Positions 47,641 to 59,320 of a stretch of DNA of 64,000 nucleotides are shown here, one piece after another. The notes beneath the pieces were generated by a model. That model was not told the DNA's origin and did no database searches. It saw only the letters and a program-made list of their open reading frames with translations. The position numbers were made by a program, and so were the translations under genes. Origin of the DNA: Pestalotiopsis fici W106-1 (Eukaryota; Ascomycota; Sordariomycetes; Amphisphaeriales; Sporocadaceae); contig NW_006917095.1 of NCBI RefSeq assembly GCF_000516985.1, positions 2,237,077 through 2,301,076 of the forward strand. The letters run 5' to 3'. Each line of letters begins with the position of its first letter. Positions within the stretch are counted from its first letter, which is position 1.

Positions 47641-50600
47641 CTATGTTCGCCAGCAAGGAAGTGAAAAGGGAAAAGAAGAATGAATAAAAATAAGACTCCG
47701 GAGGACATGATAACTGAGGAATCAAGTAAATCTTCGTTTTCGTATTGCTGCCAGGTTTTCTGGTTTCCCGGTCGGGAGAGCACAGGTATACACCACACTG
47801 CTTCCTTGCAAGCATCCCGGGTATACTACCAATTGAAGCCTTTAAGCAGGCGATCTGAGTCGTGATGATGAAAAGAATGGGGCTGTGTTATAGTATAGTC
47901 GCAATCCGTGGGCCTACTTGGAATTGATATCTAATCAAATGTTCTTTAGGTTTATCGCCGGATACGAGGTTCTCAGCATGAAAGAACATGAACAAGCAGC
48001 CTGACAAGGTCCAAGTCTTTTGGGTTTATTTCAAGTATCGGGCACAACTGCTGGATCAAGCATGGAAGCTCCATTTTAGGGAAAAGGCCAAGGTCCCGCA
48101 CACGAGTCATATACCATTACATTTCACATCCTTCCACGTGGGTTTGGATGGAGTATATCGAACTGCCGTGTGGTAGCAAATAACAATAATAATAATAATC
48201 ACGGACAACGGATTTACGACGGTGGAAGAGAAGAACCCCTACAATATAACAAGAACGGAATTCGTACCTCTTTCCCGGGGTGGAACACGCTTATAACTCA
48301 GACGGCCCTGTCAATATCAAACTCCGATCCCCACTTCTTTTGGTCAGCATCGGCCGAGTCTGACAGTTTGACAGCCTCATCAAGGGGGGGTGGGAAGGGT
48401 GGTAAACGCCGCCCCGGCAGACGAGGGTGTGTCTGTGTGTGGTGTGAAGAAAGAAGGCAGAATCCCCTACCTACGGAATTGCCGCCGTCACGACCGAAGC
48501 GAACCGTCAGGATTCAAAGATACACACATGCCAATTGGTGTTGATCCTTTCAAAAGTGACAATATTTCTGAAGAACCCTGAACCCTCCAATGATGATGAC
48601 AAAACCGTACGACTTTTCTAAGCCCTTGAGAAAAAAAAAATAGCAAGATATCTACCTAATGAGTTGTCTCGCCAAGTACCTACTTCGCACACACATACAT
48701 ACAACACAATTTATGTTCTGGACCAAACTTGGTGAACACAAAATACCCCCCACTCACCACCAAAAAAATTGGGCCTGACCGACAGGCGGGGCAACATTAC
48801 AGAAAGTGCGAGCACACGAAAGAGAGGGCAAAGAAAAACAACCTTTACACGCGATTTTCTTCCAAGATTTACTACTCAAGATCCCGGCTACAGGCCATGG
48901 ACCCAGGATCGAACAAAAGACATGAGCCCCCCCTGCTAACCTGTACCCAAGTTTTGAGTACCTAGCGTAGCGTAGAGGGGGGGAAGCATTGATGGATTCC
49001 CACTCCCGTCCGCCGAACGGGGCCCTGTTAAGCGAGGGGGTTAGGGGGGGTCCACCGGCCTGGTTTCTTTCCAACTGGGTCAAGTTGGGACTTGTGTGGA
49101 CACACTGGGGGAGACAAAAGACTTGGGATGGGATTGGAGGAGGAGGGGGAAGAGGGCGAACAAAGAATTCAAGATCGATCCGCACTGCAAAAGCTTCGAC
49201 CGTATGAAGAACATGTCTTCTTTGACCATCGAAGGCCAGGCCCTTCCTTTTGGATTGTTCCAAAGCATTAATTGATTTCCCCCCCTTTGAATTGGACACG
49301 TAAGTACCTAGGTAGGTAGATTGTAACAAACATCAAGAATTACGTAGGTATAGAAAAGTGGTACGTATATGGATATGGAGAATAACGGAGCTAGACTGCA
49401 TAGTTTAACACGCCTAGATCTAGATTGAATTCAAGTAGAATGCTTGTCACGTCTCTACCTGTCTTGAATGTACAATACAAATGTGGCTTACGGGACGTCG
49501 TATCTAGTACCTCGTTGCGCTGTCACTTGGCCAGGGCAAGAAAAAGCCATCTGCTGTCGTCAACGTACCGTAGCTTTGTGGGCTTTTGCAGAAGCGAGCC
49601 CAGAAGAATCCGTCTTCTGGTCGAGGAGGCTGCAAGTCAGTGATGTATTACCGACGACTGTCTCTTGGACAATTCTTGTGTATGTGATGTCTTGAATGTG
49701 GCCCAAGCACCTGTCATCAATCAATCCGACGTCCAGGGTGGGTGGGATGGAAGATTCCGACGACGACACCGTTTTTTTCTCTTTCACAAGCTACATGGTA
49801 CATTACCTACGAATACACATGTGTGGCTTCTTTCTTTCTTGTCTTGGTAGAGTAGCATTCTACACTCCCCTCACTCCTTTTTTTAAATTCTCCTTCTGCT
49901 GCCACCATTTGGCCCCCGCGTCGCCTATTGTCGAAAAAAGAGCACCCCTGGCTGTTCCAACCCAAGTCATGACATGGCCGATATTCTTCCCAGGTCTAAT
50001 TGCGGCCATGGTTGGATGAATTCCCCATTCCCGAATTGCATTCCCTAGGTTTGCTAGCAACGTGACCGAACCCCCCCGAAGCGATGTTTTCTCTCCCTCT
50101 CTCTCTTGGCGGGTCTCCGGTGAATGACACGCTGAGGTTTCGCTTAAAGAAGGGAGGGGGGGCCCCCAGAAGACCTGAATCAGGGCAGCCACTGCAAACT
50201 AAAGACCGCTGGGGGATACACACATACACATACAGAGTACACACCAAAGAGAGAAGAGAGAGAGAGAAGTTGAACGTTGTGATGACCCACTCTAGACCGC
50301 GAGCGAGACTGCCGGCTGAGATCGCCAGCCCCGATTTATGCCCATCGGCTAGAATCGACCTTTTGAATCTCCTTGACCCTCTTTTTTTTTTTCTCCCACA
50401 CAACTTTCTTGTCTTTTCAGGGGGCCGGGAACCGGTGGCTCGGCCGCGGGAAGTTCAACAGACAAAGAAGAAGGGGAAGGGTGGGCAAAACGGAGGGGGG
50501 TCAATTGGGTCAAGCCACCCCTGAGTCAGTAAAGAAAAGAAGATGCGTGTACTTTGTACCTTATTACCGGCTGGTCACGTAGTCGTCAAATGTTCGTCGT

Positions 50601-52624
50601 ACACTACTACCACAGCACTACTGTGACAGCCACACTTGAAAGAAAGGGACAAGGAAAAAAACAAAACGGTCTTCCCCCCCGGGGCACGGATGACATCGAC
50701 CGGTGGACACTTGGTGTGGGTGTGGATGTGTGGATATATACTCTGTACATGGTATGACCATACCCAGGCCTTCTTTGACGGCGAGAGGGTCCCGAAGGTG
50801 CATTATCGATCTCCATCCCGGGTGTGTGTGTGTGTGTGCCCAGGTAAGGGTGATCAGTTGTCTGCTTCGCTGCAATGCTGCTGCATGATGTCGATATTTC
50901 ACAGGGTAGATGAAAGGGCATATCATAAGAAAACATACGTAAGCCGCTTGCTCTTTCTCTTTGCCCCCATTTCCGGAAAACCCATCCAGGGCTGGGAATC
51001 GTAGGGCGAGAACGTCAAGATAGTCAAGTACATATTAATCAATATAGGGAGATGATAAACGTTAGCAATAGTAAAGGGGGGAAACTATGCCGCCGGCATC
51101 TGGCCTTTTTGATGTAGTATTTCCTTCTTCTCGAACCCCATAACTGAACACTGTATCCATTCAAAACAGGGTTACAGATGAAAAATATAAGGCCATTGTG
51201 CATACATTTTGCCCACAGGCAATTCCATGAAAGTTCCCATCCACGTGCAGGATGGGGGAGGGCAAGGGATCAAGACGGGGGGTTGCGCAAAGAGGTCTGT
51301 CTCAGTTCATTTCCTCCATCGTATGGAGAATATGCTGTAAAAGCAAAACGTCGACGCACGAGGATGGAAGTGGACGATTTGAAGGGGAGGGTTTAATCAG
51401 ACGACACGATACACGCTGCGCCTCAAGGCCAGAACTTGGAAATAATGTAGATTGGTATATCCTCAAACAGTCTTATTTCCAACCCCTTCCCCACGTAGGA
51501 ATTGGCAGAAGGAGAAGGAGACCAAAAGGAAAAGGAGAGGAAAATCCTTCTCAACGCCAACGGCAAAGCAAAAAACCAAAATTCTCACATCATTGGTGCT
51601 TTCAATCAATATCAATCAAACAAAGGACTACCGGGAAGAGGAACCTATGTCAAAGTCTGACTGTCATGGTTCTGTCAGCTTACGGCATGACATGAATTTT
51701 TGGTCCTATCCTATCAAGTGGGGGGATGTATCTATACACGGAGAATTATATAGATGAACATTACGTATTGTTGGTGACCAGCCCTATTATAGTACGCATA
51801 TTGACCTTTTTTTTAAACACCAACCGTAGGTGACATCGCACACCCTGGGACATAGGTAGCTGTACTTGCGACGTACCTTGAGGGCTAAAAGAGTAAGGGG
51901 AGGAACAAGAAAAGAAAGAGTCGCAAGGAAACAAATTTATTTTGCCTGAGAATCAGCTGAGGGATAAAACCACTACTGTGCGTACATTTGATCCATCAAT
52001 CAATTAAAGTTCAACTGACGTGCGCAAGAAGGACCCAGGGCTCGTGTTTGACACTCGGGCATTTCGTTAGCAGAACCAACCCAAGAAGAAAGAAAGAAGA
52101 AAAAAAGGCTTTCCCAAGTATTGCCCTTCTTGTCACATACTGCATATAGCATATAGTGCTCGTGGGTTGTCTGGAACTCGTAAAGCCACCCCCTGATTTC
52201 ACCAGAAGACGAACTTTCATTTCTACTTCAACCTGGACTTTTGGTATCTTCTCAAACCCCATCCACAGATTGGGAGAAAAAAGAAGAAGAAGAAAAGTCA
52301 CCAAGAGCATGGGAGAAGAAGATGAGAAAGACTCATGCCGACGTATCATGCCGTATGGCTTAGACGTTTCGGACATTGTCCCGTGGTAGTCGAGGGGTGG
52401 TAGTGGGCATCATAGTCGAGGGGAATTATACGTAGCCATTCTTGATCCGCCTGCGCGGCGGCTAACGCAACTTTGAAAAATTCCCGACATTACGGTTGCA
52501 GTGAGTGTAATGGATATTTTGCTTCATGTTACTGTGACATGTTCGTTTTCGTGTGTTCCTTTTGTTTTTGCTCCTGTCAAGCAAGGTTTACTCGATTGGG
52601 AAACGTCGCGGCATCATCCCATCT

Positions 52625-52647
52625 TTTTTTTTTTTTTTTTTTTTTTT
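52625..52647. repeat. Poly(T) tract, about 23 nt
   Basis: The longest homopolymer in the window, in non-coding DNA, with a second T run about 200 bp to the right. Confidence 0.9.
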
Positions 52648-53761
52648 GTGTCCCTTACACCTTTCGGAACTGGAAACACGACACATCCGGGGTGGTAGAT
52701 CTTTGTCTTTGACGGGCGTGGTTTGTTCTTTTGTTTCCCCGGGACTCATGGGGGGTGTTACCTACGTAAGCGACTTTCTTCGGATCCGACAAAAGACAAA
52801 AAGGAAAAGGTCACTGTTCACATGTGCTTGGTGTTTTTTTTTTTTTTTTTCCCTCTCCTCTTGTTGGTGTTTCGAGCTACCGCCCAATGAATTATAGTTC
52901 GGCGCGCAGGTTCAGCGCGGCTCGGCGGGCGCGTCAGGTAATAGAAACTTGAGGGGGAACGGGGGCGCGGACGGACGGACGGGGGGCGCCTGACGCCGTG
53001 GAAAATGGATATGGTCGCTTCTTTTTAAGCTTTCACACACATCAGACGGGCCGTCTCGTGCCTTCTTCTTCACATGTTCCATGGAAGAAGGAAAAACAAC
53101 AACAACAACAACATGGGCTTTTCGTCACACTTTGCTTCTTGCTTTTTCTCCGCGGGAACGACATTTGGCACCAATCCACCCAATTGGCGCAACCTGCAGA
53201 CAACTAGGTCCATGTATGTCTTGGTGTGTCCCATTGCCACGGATCGTCAATGCAGATTCGTGACCATGGTACAGAACAAGTAACTTTGGCGATTCCAGGG
53301 TCGGTTCACGGCAACATTAAATGGGGACTAGGGCCGTGACAGCTTCAGAATCGTCCGAATATGCTTGTTTTTGGTTCGTTCGTTTGTTGCGACGTCTCCA
53401 ACTACATATGTGAGAAATAGAGAGAAAACCATGAGTAAACACTGAGCCAGTAGTAGCCTCCGCTCGGACTATAACCTAAACCTCCCCGACATCATGCCGC
53501 AACTAGAGTGAAGAAGGGGTTCTCCCTGAATCAGATGGTCGCTAGACATCAAATCGGGCCTGCGGAAGCTGTCAAAATGGACCAATTCGGTATTCACCAA
53601 AACCCCCCCAAAGGCAACCAACGCCAAGCTTCAAGGGACACCATGTTTGGGGTTTCCTTCTTAGGTCTTCTATGCTCTGCAAGTATTCGTCCGACGATGG
53701 CAACTGATACAGAACCTGAGACTACTAACATAGCCGCCTTCTATGCCTGATACGTGCGGCT

Positions 53762-56700
53762 TCACCTAACGCTTCGTGTCTTCCATATGCTGCGTATCCG
53801 TTCTTTGACTGACTCAGTAGAAGCCTGCTCTGGCCCTGTCTTGACATCTGTCTTCTGGGTTGCACCATCCCTGGCGCGTAGCTCGTCGTCTGAATCTGTT
53901 GGATCGTGGTCCCTGGTATTATACGTCTCCCGAAGTAGCTTTTCTGGCTGGTGATATGAGCTCACATTGCCTGGACCGCCTCCTCCTCTCCCGCCCCCAG
54001 ATATTTGCTCGATGGCTGAGGCCAGGGGCTCCACCATGGAGGCTATGATGTTATCATTCACATCTGGATTGAGTTCAAGGGCTTTCCTGTACAATGCAGA
54101 GTGATGGCGCTTGAGATCGTCTTCTAGGTCCTTCTGATGCGATATTATTGCATCGATGCGTTGCGCCTTGGCAGCCGGTGCAAGGTTTGTTGGGGGAACA
54201 CGGTCCTCATTCTCAAGAAGTGTCAACCATTCATTGTATTCATCCTGATGGTCGTTCTGATGAGAAACAGTTAGCCTAGATGGTGCCGGTCTGATTATAT
54301 AAGGCCTTACAGATTTCTGGAGAGACCTCTCCTGTAAGCTCTCAAGATACTTTTTGGCATTGCCAGTCATCTTTTGACCCGTTATGTATTTGTCAAAGGA
54401 ATCGGAGAATTCGCGGTACGGGCCCTTGAGTATAAAGGCTTGGCCCAGCCATCCGTCAACCCTGAATTTATGAATGAGTGCCCTTGCCGTTGGACATTCC
54501 CAGTCGTACTCGATGCGCCGGTCATAAAACACCACGCATTCACAATTTGGGAAATTGTCGAAGGTTTCACGACTCATCTCATCCTTGAGCGTTTTCTCGA
54601 TCATCGGAAGCGTCGCTCTGTGAATGAAAGAAGCTGGTGCTCTGAGGTTTATTGCCCCATGTATATGCGATTTGTCATAGTCGGCAGTAGAGCGGAGGTC
54701 TATGAGGAGTATCTGTGCCAGAGGTACAATCTCTAGCAGGTTGTTGAGGTGTCCCGCCAAGATCATACGAGTCCCCTTCCTCGAAGATGCCTGGCGTTGA
54801 TCATCGAGGCGAAGACTTACAAGCTTGTTGTGGACTTGTTGTTTCTCTCTCCGGTGCGCAAACCATGCCTTTTGCAAGATTAGACCAGAATTTAAGTTTG
54901 TAATGAGACCACATTTGACTTACATGAATGTCAGTTGTCTCAACTCCCATATTAGACGCCAAAAACTCTATGACTTCAGCTTTTGGCGCCTGGTCTCCCT
55001 CGAAGAATACTTCCAGTCGTGCCTGCACATGGGGAGCAAGCTCATGTCGCTTTTGAATGCTTTTGCTAGCCATGGGAATATTCATGTCCGAGCTACGATT
55101 CTGGTTGCGTATTGGTTGTTTCGCAATGTTGTCACTAGGTGTGTCGGTCATGGCGCCAAGCGTCGGAGCAGTTTGTCGTCTGCCAATTATCCGAGAAGGC
55201 GCTGTCGATGATGTATTGCTTTGTGGCAGATGGAGTGCTGTATTACTGGATCTCGCTGATTCTGGGTTGCTAGATGGCGTCGGCCCTGGATCTGTAGAGG
55301 TCGGGTGCTTTGGTTCTCCCAACGTAGCGGGTGGCATGGACTTTGAGGCAGCGGCATCACCTGCTGTGGTAGATCTGGCTGCCCCTTGACTCTGAGTGGC
55401 CAGGTTATTTGATCGAATAAAGGCGACAAAGTTACAGGCCATATTGTCCGGGAGCAAGTTCCATACCATGACAGGCACAGACAAGAGCAGTAGTGTCGAA
55501 TGACTCTTGAACACACCCTGCACTTTGACGTACTTGGCAATCGCCGGGAACGCGCCGAGCCATTCCTCCCATTCGTTGACATCAAGATTTTGATTCTCCT
55601 CCAGGGCAAGAGAAATCATGACGTGGGGGACGTCTTCATTCGGCTCCGAGTTGACCACGTCCTGGGTTATCCCGGATCTACCCGTCGCAATTTGAGAGAC
55701 ATTGTCATCGGCTTCCGGGGGTATAGGTGGTGTCATCCTATCATCTGAGGATAACCGCGCTATTTCTATACTTGGGGCTCTGTGATTTGAGGTCATCATA
55801 AAATGCACGGGGGTCGATCGAGCTTCAAAGTTTCTGCCGTTCAGCATGACTGGTCTCGGATGTTTCAGTCGGGCCAAAATCTCTGCGTGTAGCATGGCAG
55901 CTGAATACGTCCTGAATTTCCAGTTTGACATGACTTCGAGCAAGGCGCTGGTGAAAGAGTATCTCCCAGGATCAGGCGCAATAGCATCCCAGCTACTAGC
56001 AGATATGGTTTCTGTAATGCTAGTTCCGTTGGGAAAGGTGGCACTGGCGGCGCCAGCACAACAGTCCAAGAGGATGAGCACATCGGATAGAGACCTTTCC
56101 AACAGGGTTTGAATTGCAGACCACCTCGAGGCCTATCAGCAAATATTCAACAAGGTGTGTTGGTCTCTGGATACTTACTGGAGCCACGGAGAATCTGGAC
56201 TTCGATTTCTGGATGAAATCTTTTAGTTTGCTGAGCATATTATTTGGAGGATTCAAGCAAACTTACGCGCACCAGGTGCTCTGTCTTGACTCGTCTATCC
56301 TTGCGTGACCGCCGTAATAGACAACAAACAAGGTATCGTTGGACTCGTGCTCCTTGATCATTTGTCCGACCCTCATCATGAGCTCTAAATGGGGATTATC
56401 GGAGGGGATGGAGAAGATATCAGTCTCAAAGCTGTAGTCATCTCGAAAGCACCTGTCAAGATCCTCCAACTCGGGCAACACAAACAAGTCGTCAGTACGC
56501 CAGTGCAGCAGCAGAGCCTGCACCTTTTTATACCTCTGCGTTCGCCCTCGGTTGGGAAAGGCGCGAGCCGCCGACTAATGATATCAATGTTAGAAACATT
56601 ACTTCACATTACCTGCTCGCTTATAGTCGCAGACTTGTGACTAGTCAAGGGCACCTACATCTTCAAGCGATTTGGCAAAGTCTGATACGTGCTTGACATG

Positions 56701-56897
56701 GTAATTCACGCGGCTGGTATCATGAGTCGCAGCGGCAGGAGTCCTATGGCTCCCAGCACTTGAACCGTACTAACAAGTATGTAAGCTAGCTTCTACCTAT
56801 CGAGTGTTCTATTCGATGTACCTACCGTAGAGTCATGGTCGTTGTCTCTCCGCGACCTTGACCTCGACCGGATAGTGACGTAGCTGCTGTCTGCCAT
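53762..56897 (-). CDS. Caspase-like (C14) protein fused to a degenerate rhodanese domain
   Basis: The seven-exon model is 56897..56826, 56713..56660, 56574..56267, 56230..56179, 56132..54924, 54868..54311 and 54256..53762, giving 915 residues. The N-terminal 300 residues form a caspase-like domain. It starts around SAARAFPNRG and QALLLHW. The His of VVYYGGHARID is near residue 132 and the Cys of LILLDCCAGA is near 186-187, so the His-Cys dyad of peptidase family C14 is present. A variable Ser/Thr/Pro-rich linker follows. Residues of about 600-735 resemble a rhodanese fold (ILLIDLRSTADYDKSHIHGA and later GPYREFSDSF), but the usual active-site Cys is replaced in VVFYDRR, so sulfur transfer is unlikely. 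Exon 2 is the least certain; a different acceptor would change about 20 residues. The role is unknown; cell-death or self-recognition functions are plausible for this family. Confidence 0.78.
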
Positions 56898-58106
56898 TTT
56901 TTTTTTTTTTCGTAAAAGCAGTCGCAAATGTGTCAATAGCCAGCGAGAAATGAAGCGATCGGAAAGCGAAAGGTCGTCAGTGTTCGTTCGCAACTCTAGG
57001 CCAAGTAGTAGGCAGTCACCACCATGTTCATGTCAAAGTGCCTTCCCCGCGCCTTGATCATTGCGCCGGCTCAAACGCCATGGCACTTCGATGCGAGGAT
57101 AATCTATACAGGGAGAGAAAGCTGAACGGCCTAGCAGAGACTTGTAGAGGAATATGGCGATATTAGTTGCGTTGCACCCTTTTGATGGGAAAATAGTAAT
57201 GAGGCCCAGGCAGCTAAGTTGGCCGTGAGCTACTAAAAGGAAGAACGGGCGGGTAATCGCCTGGACTTTTGGGCTGAGCGGGTTCCAAGCCTTAAGGATG
57301 CCGCCGCCTCGGTCGCAGAATTGGGTTTAGCGGCCCTTTTTTTTTCGTCCAACCACCTTGTTCAGCTGTGGCCGAGGAAGATGGATGCTCTGTACGACCT
57401 GCAGGATTGACATTTCTGGTTGCAACATTCCTCTTATCTTGACCGAAATGGCCAAGAAATGCTTGATTGGTCCGAGAGAAAGACACATGTCTTGAATATT
57501 GAGTTGATTCGCAGCCCTATGCTGTCATTCTACTAAACAGGCACCGGCAAGCTTGCATCTAATGGACATGTATACATGCAAACACACATTGCACCCAAGT
57601 AGGTATACTCCGCGTGGCGAGCTACGGGTACACGCGACGTTACGGATATACTTGTGCGTTGTGGTCAATGGTCATCATTTATAATCGCCACGATTACCGA
57701 CCCTGCCGAACATCTGCATTGGGGTTTTTCTGGTAAAGTTCATCATACTGACTCGAAGTTTTCAAGCTGAAATAAAACCAGTGGCAAGCAGAACAGGGTG
57801 AACCTTGGAGAGTGGGACGCGCTGCAGCACACCTAAGGTTTATGGTACCTGCATATGATCTTGAGATTGACGGTTGAATCCATCGGCATTAACTCAAAAT
57901 CTTGAAATCCCTTTTTTTTTTTAATTCCCTGGGTCCATCTTTTACGAATGCCCATGTTTTCGAGAAACGTTGAAAAGCCTTAGCCCCCAAAGCCCCATTT
58001 TAACGCCCCCGAACCTACAGACGCTGGATGCCTGGCAATTGGGCCCACCAAGTAAAGCATAATATCATTTTCAGGCGGTATCTGCGTAAGCACTCTGGAA
58101 CCAGCC
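56898..58106. other. Divergent intergenic region caspase-like/DUF3632
   Basis: About 1.2 kb between divergent genes. A run of about 13 A residues (as read on the minus strand) directly precedes the caspase-like start codon. No gene is supported, although one 64-codon frame is open on the minus strand near 57,400. Confidence 0.4.
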
Positions 58107-59170
58107 ATGTTCATCGTAAGCTATCTCAGACAGCTCTCATCAATTTTCTTCTTTTTGAAGATGTTTGATATCGATCTCGGGCTGGCCAGACCTGACGACG
58201 ATGCCAACGAGAAGAAAATAATCAGTGTACTCAACGATCTTGTGCACGATAGAATCGATGCTGTAACTGCGGCAAGGACCATTGACGAGATAATTACCGA
58301 GGACTGCCAAAAGACGCTCGTAGCTTACAACTCGGCTAGCAAAGAACAAAAGAAGAATGGCACCGTGAGCGGTCCCTCTCCTCAGGGATGGCAGCATTAC
58401 CTGTACGACTGTCTCGCCACGGCAGCCATGAAGGTCCCGGCTGCACACCCGGGTCAAGACCGCCTGGTCAATCTGATCGACCAACTCGGTCGTTTGCCGC
58501 GTCACAAGGTCCCAGCGCTGTATTCAGACTCTGAGCAGATCGTGGAGAAGGAGCTCTGGGTGCTTAATCGAGAGAATCACTATGACGGATTCGGGCAGTG
58601 GATGTGGGAGCGACATGAGGGTGAGTTTTACCTACCTCTCGATATGGTTCGAGATATCTCATCTCAAACCTCGCAGGTACCTTTGTGGGCTGGCGCCAAG
58701 TCGAGATGGACCCGGATGCCGCGGACGCTTATCTAAACTTCTCTGCCTTCCTTGCACGCCTTCTGTCGGGGGGAGTGGCTGCCTTGTTGGGCTTGAGCGC
58801 CTTGGTGTTGCCATTCATCAGACGTAACATCACAGTAGCTGCATCGCATGAGCCGCACAAGTTTGAACCATATGTGGCTGCAGCTGCACAATGGATCCTG
58901 TATTCGGGCAAAGTGCTGTATACAATGTGCGAAATAAAGGTCATGGCGTCTGTGAGGTGGAAGAAGGAGCTCTGGGATAGAATCAAGACTCAGTTTGACA
59001 CTATCAATGGCGATGGAAGGTTCTGTACGGAAACTCGAGACTGGGCGGCACAGGCTGCCGACTTCATGAGAAAGGTGGAGGAGACAGGCTCTGTTCGGGA
59101 GACGGATGCTTTTCAAAGGCATCATTTCTTGTCATTGGAAGAGGAACAGGAAGGATCTGCAGACGAATGA
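58107..59170 (+). CDS. DUF3632-domain protein
   Basis: Two exons, 58107..58620 and 58677..59170, encode 335 residues. The 56-nt intron has donor GTGAGT and acceptor CGCAG and joins WERHEG to TFVGWRQVEM. The pattern of an N-terminal helical part (VLNDLVHDRIDAVTAARTID) and a WQHYLYDCLATAAM stretch matches the fungal DUF3632 family, which has no known function. So do a central FVGWRQVEM-type joint and a late ETRDWAAQAADFM stretch. The start at 58107 adds a hydrophobic leader (MFIVSYLRQLSSIFFFLK). The ATG at 58161 (MFDIDLGLA) gives a more typical N-terminus and a 317-residue protein. There is no membrane span if the shorter start is used. The family often occurs in several copies in filamentous fungi. 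Confidence 0.82.
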
Positions 59171-59320
59171 TGTGGAATTTCGGGCAAGGCGACATGTTGA
59201 ATTTCATTGTATTTCGTCCTCAAATTGTGTTCTCGTTTGACTTACAAAGCCATGCTAGTGTATAGTGTGACAATTCCGAACATCAAACTTGACAGAGGCA
59301 GGATAGTCTTCTAGCATTAT

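Larger units (their letters stand above)
43745..53761. other. Long non-coding region, right part
   Basis: About 10 kb with no supported gene. Open frames are short, overlap in several frames and are often built from simple repeats. The stretch contains one assembly gap, poly(A/T) runs (45,604; 47,312; 52,625; 52,834), (AG)n near 45,835 and 50,247, (CG)n at 47,625, (GT)n near 50,822 and (AAC)n near 53,092. It lies between the transposon relic and the 3' end of the leftward caspase-like gene. Confidence 0.5.

Noticed and set aside
54770..54810. GTAAGT at the codons after VHNKL in the caspase-like gene, considered as an intron donor
   Set aside because: The nearest acceptor would make a 30-nt intron, which is too short, and the frame is open without splicing.
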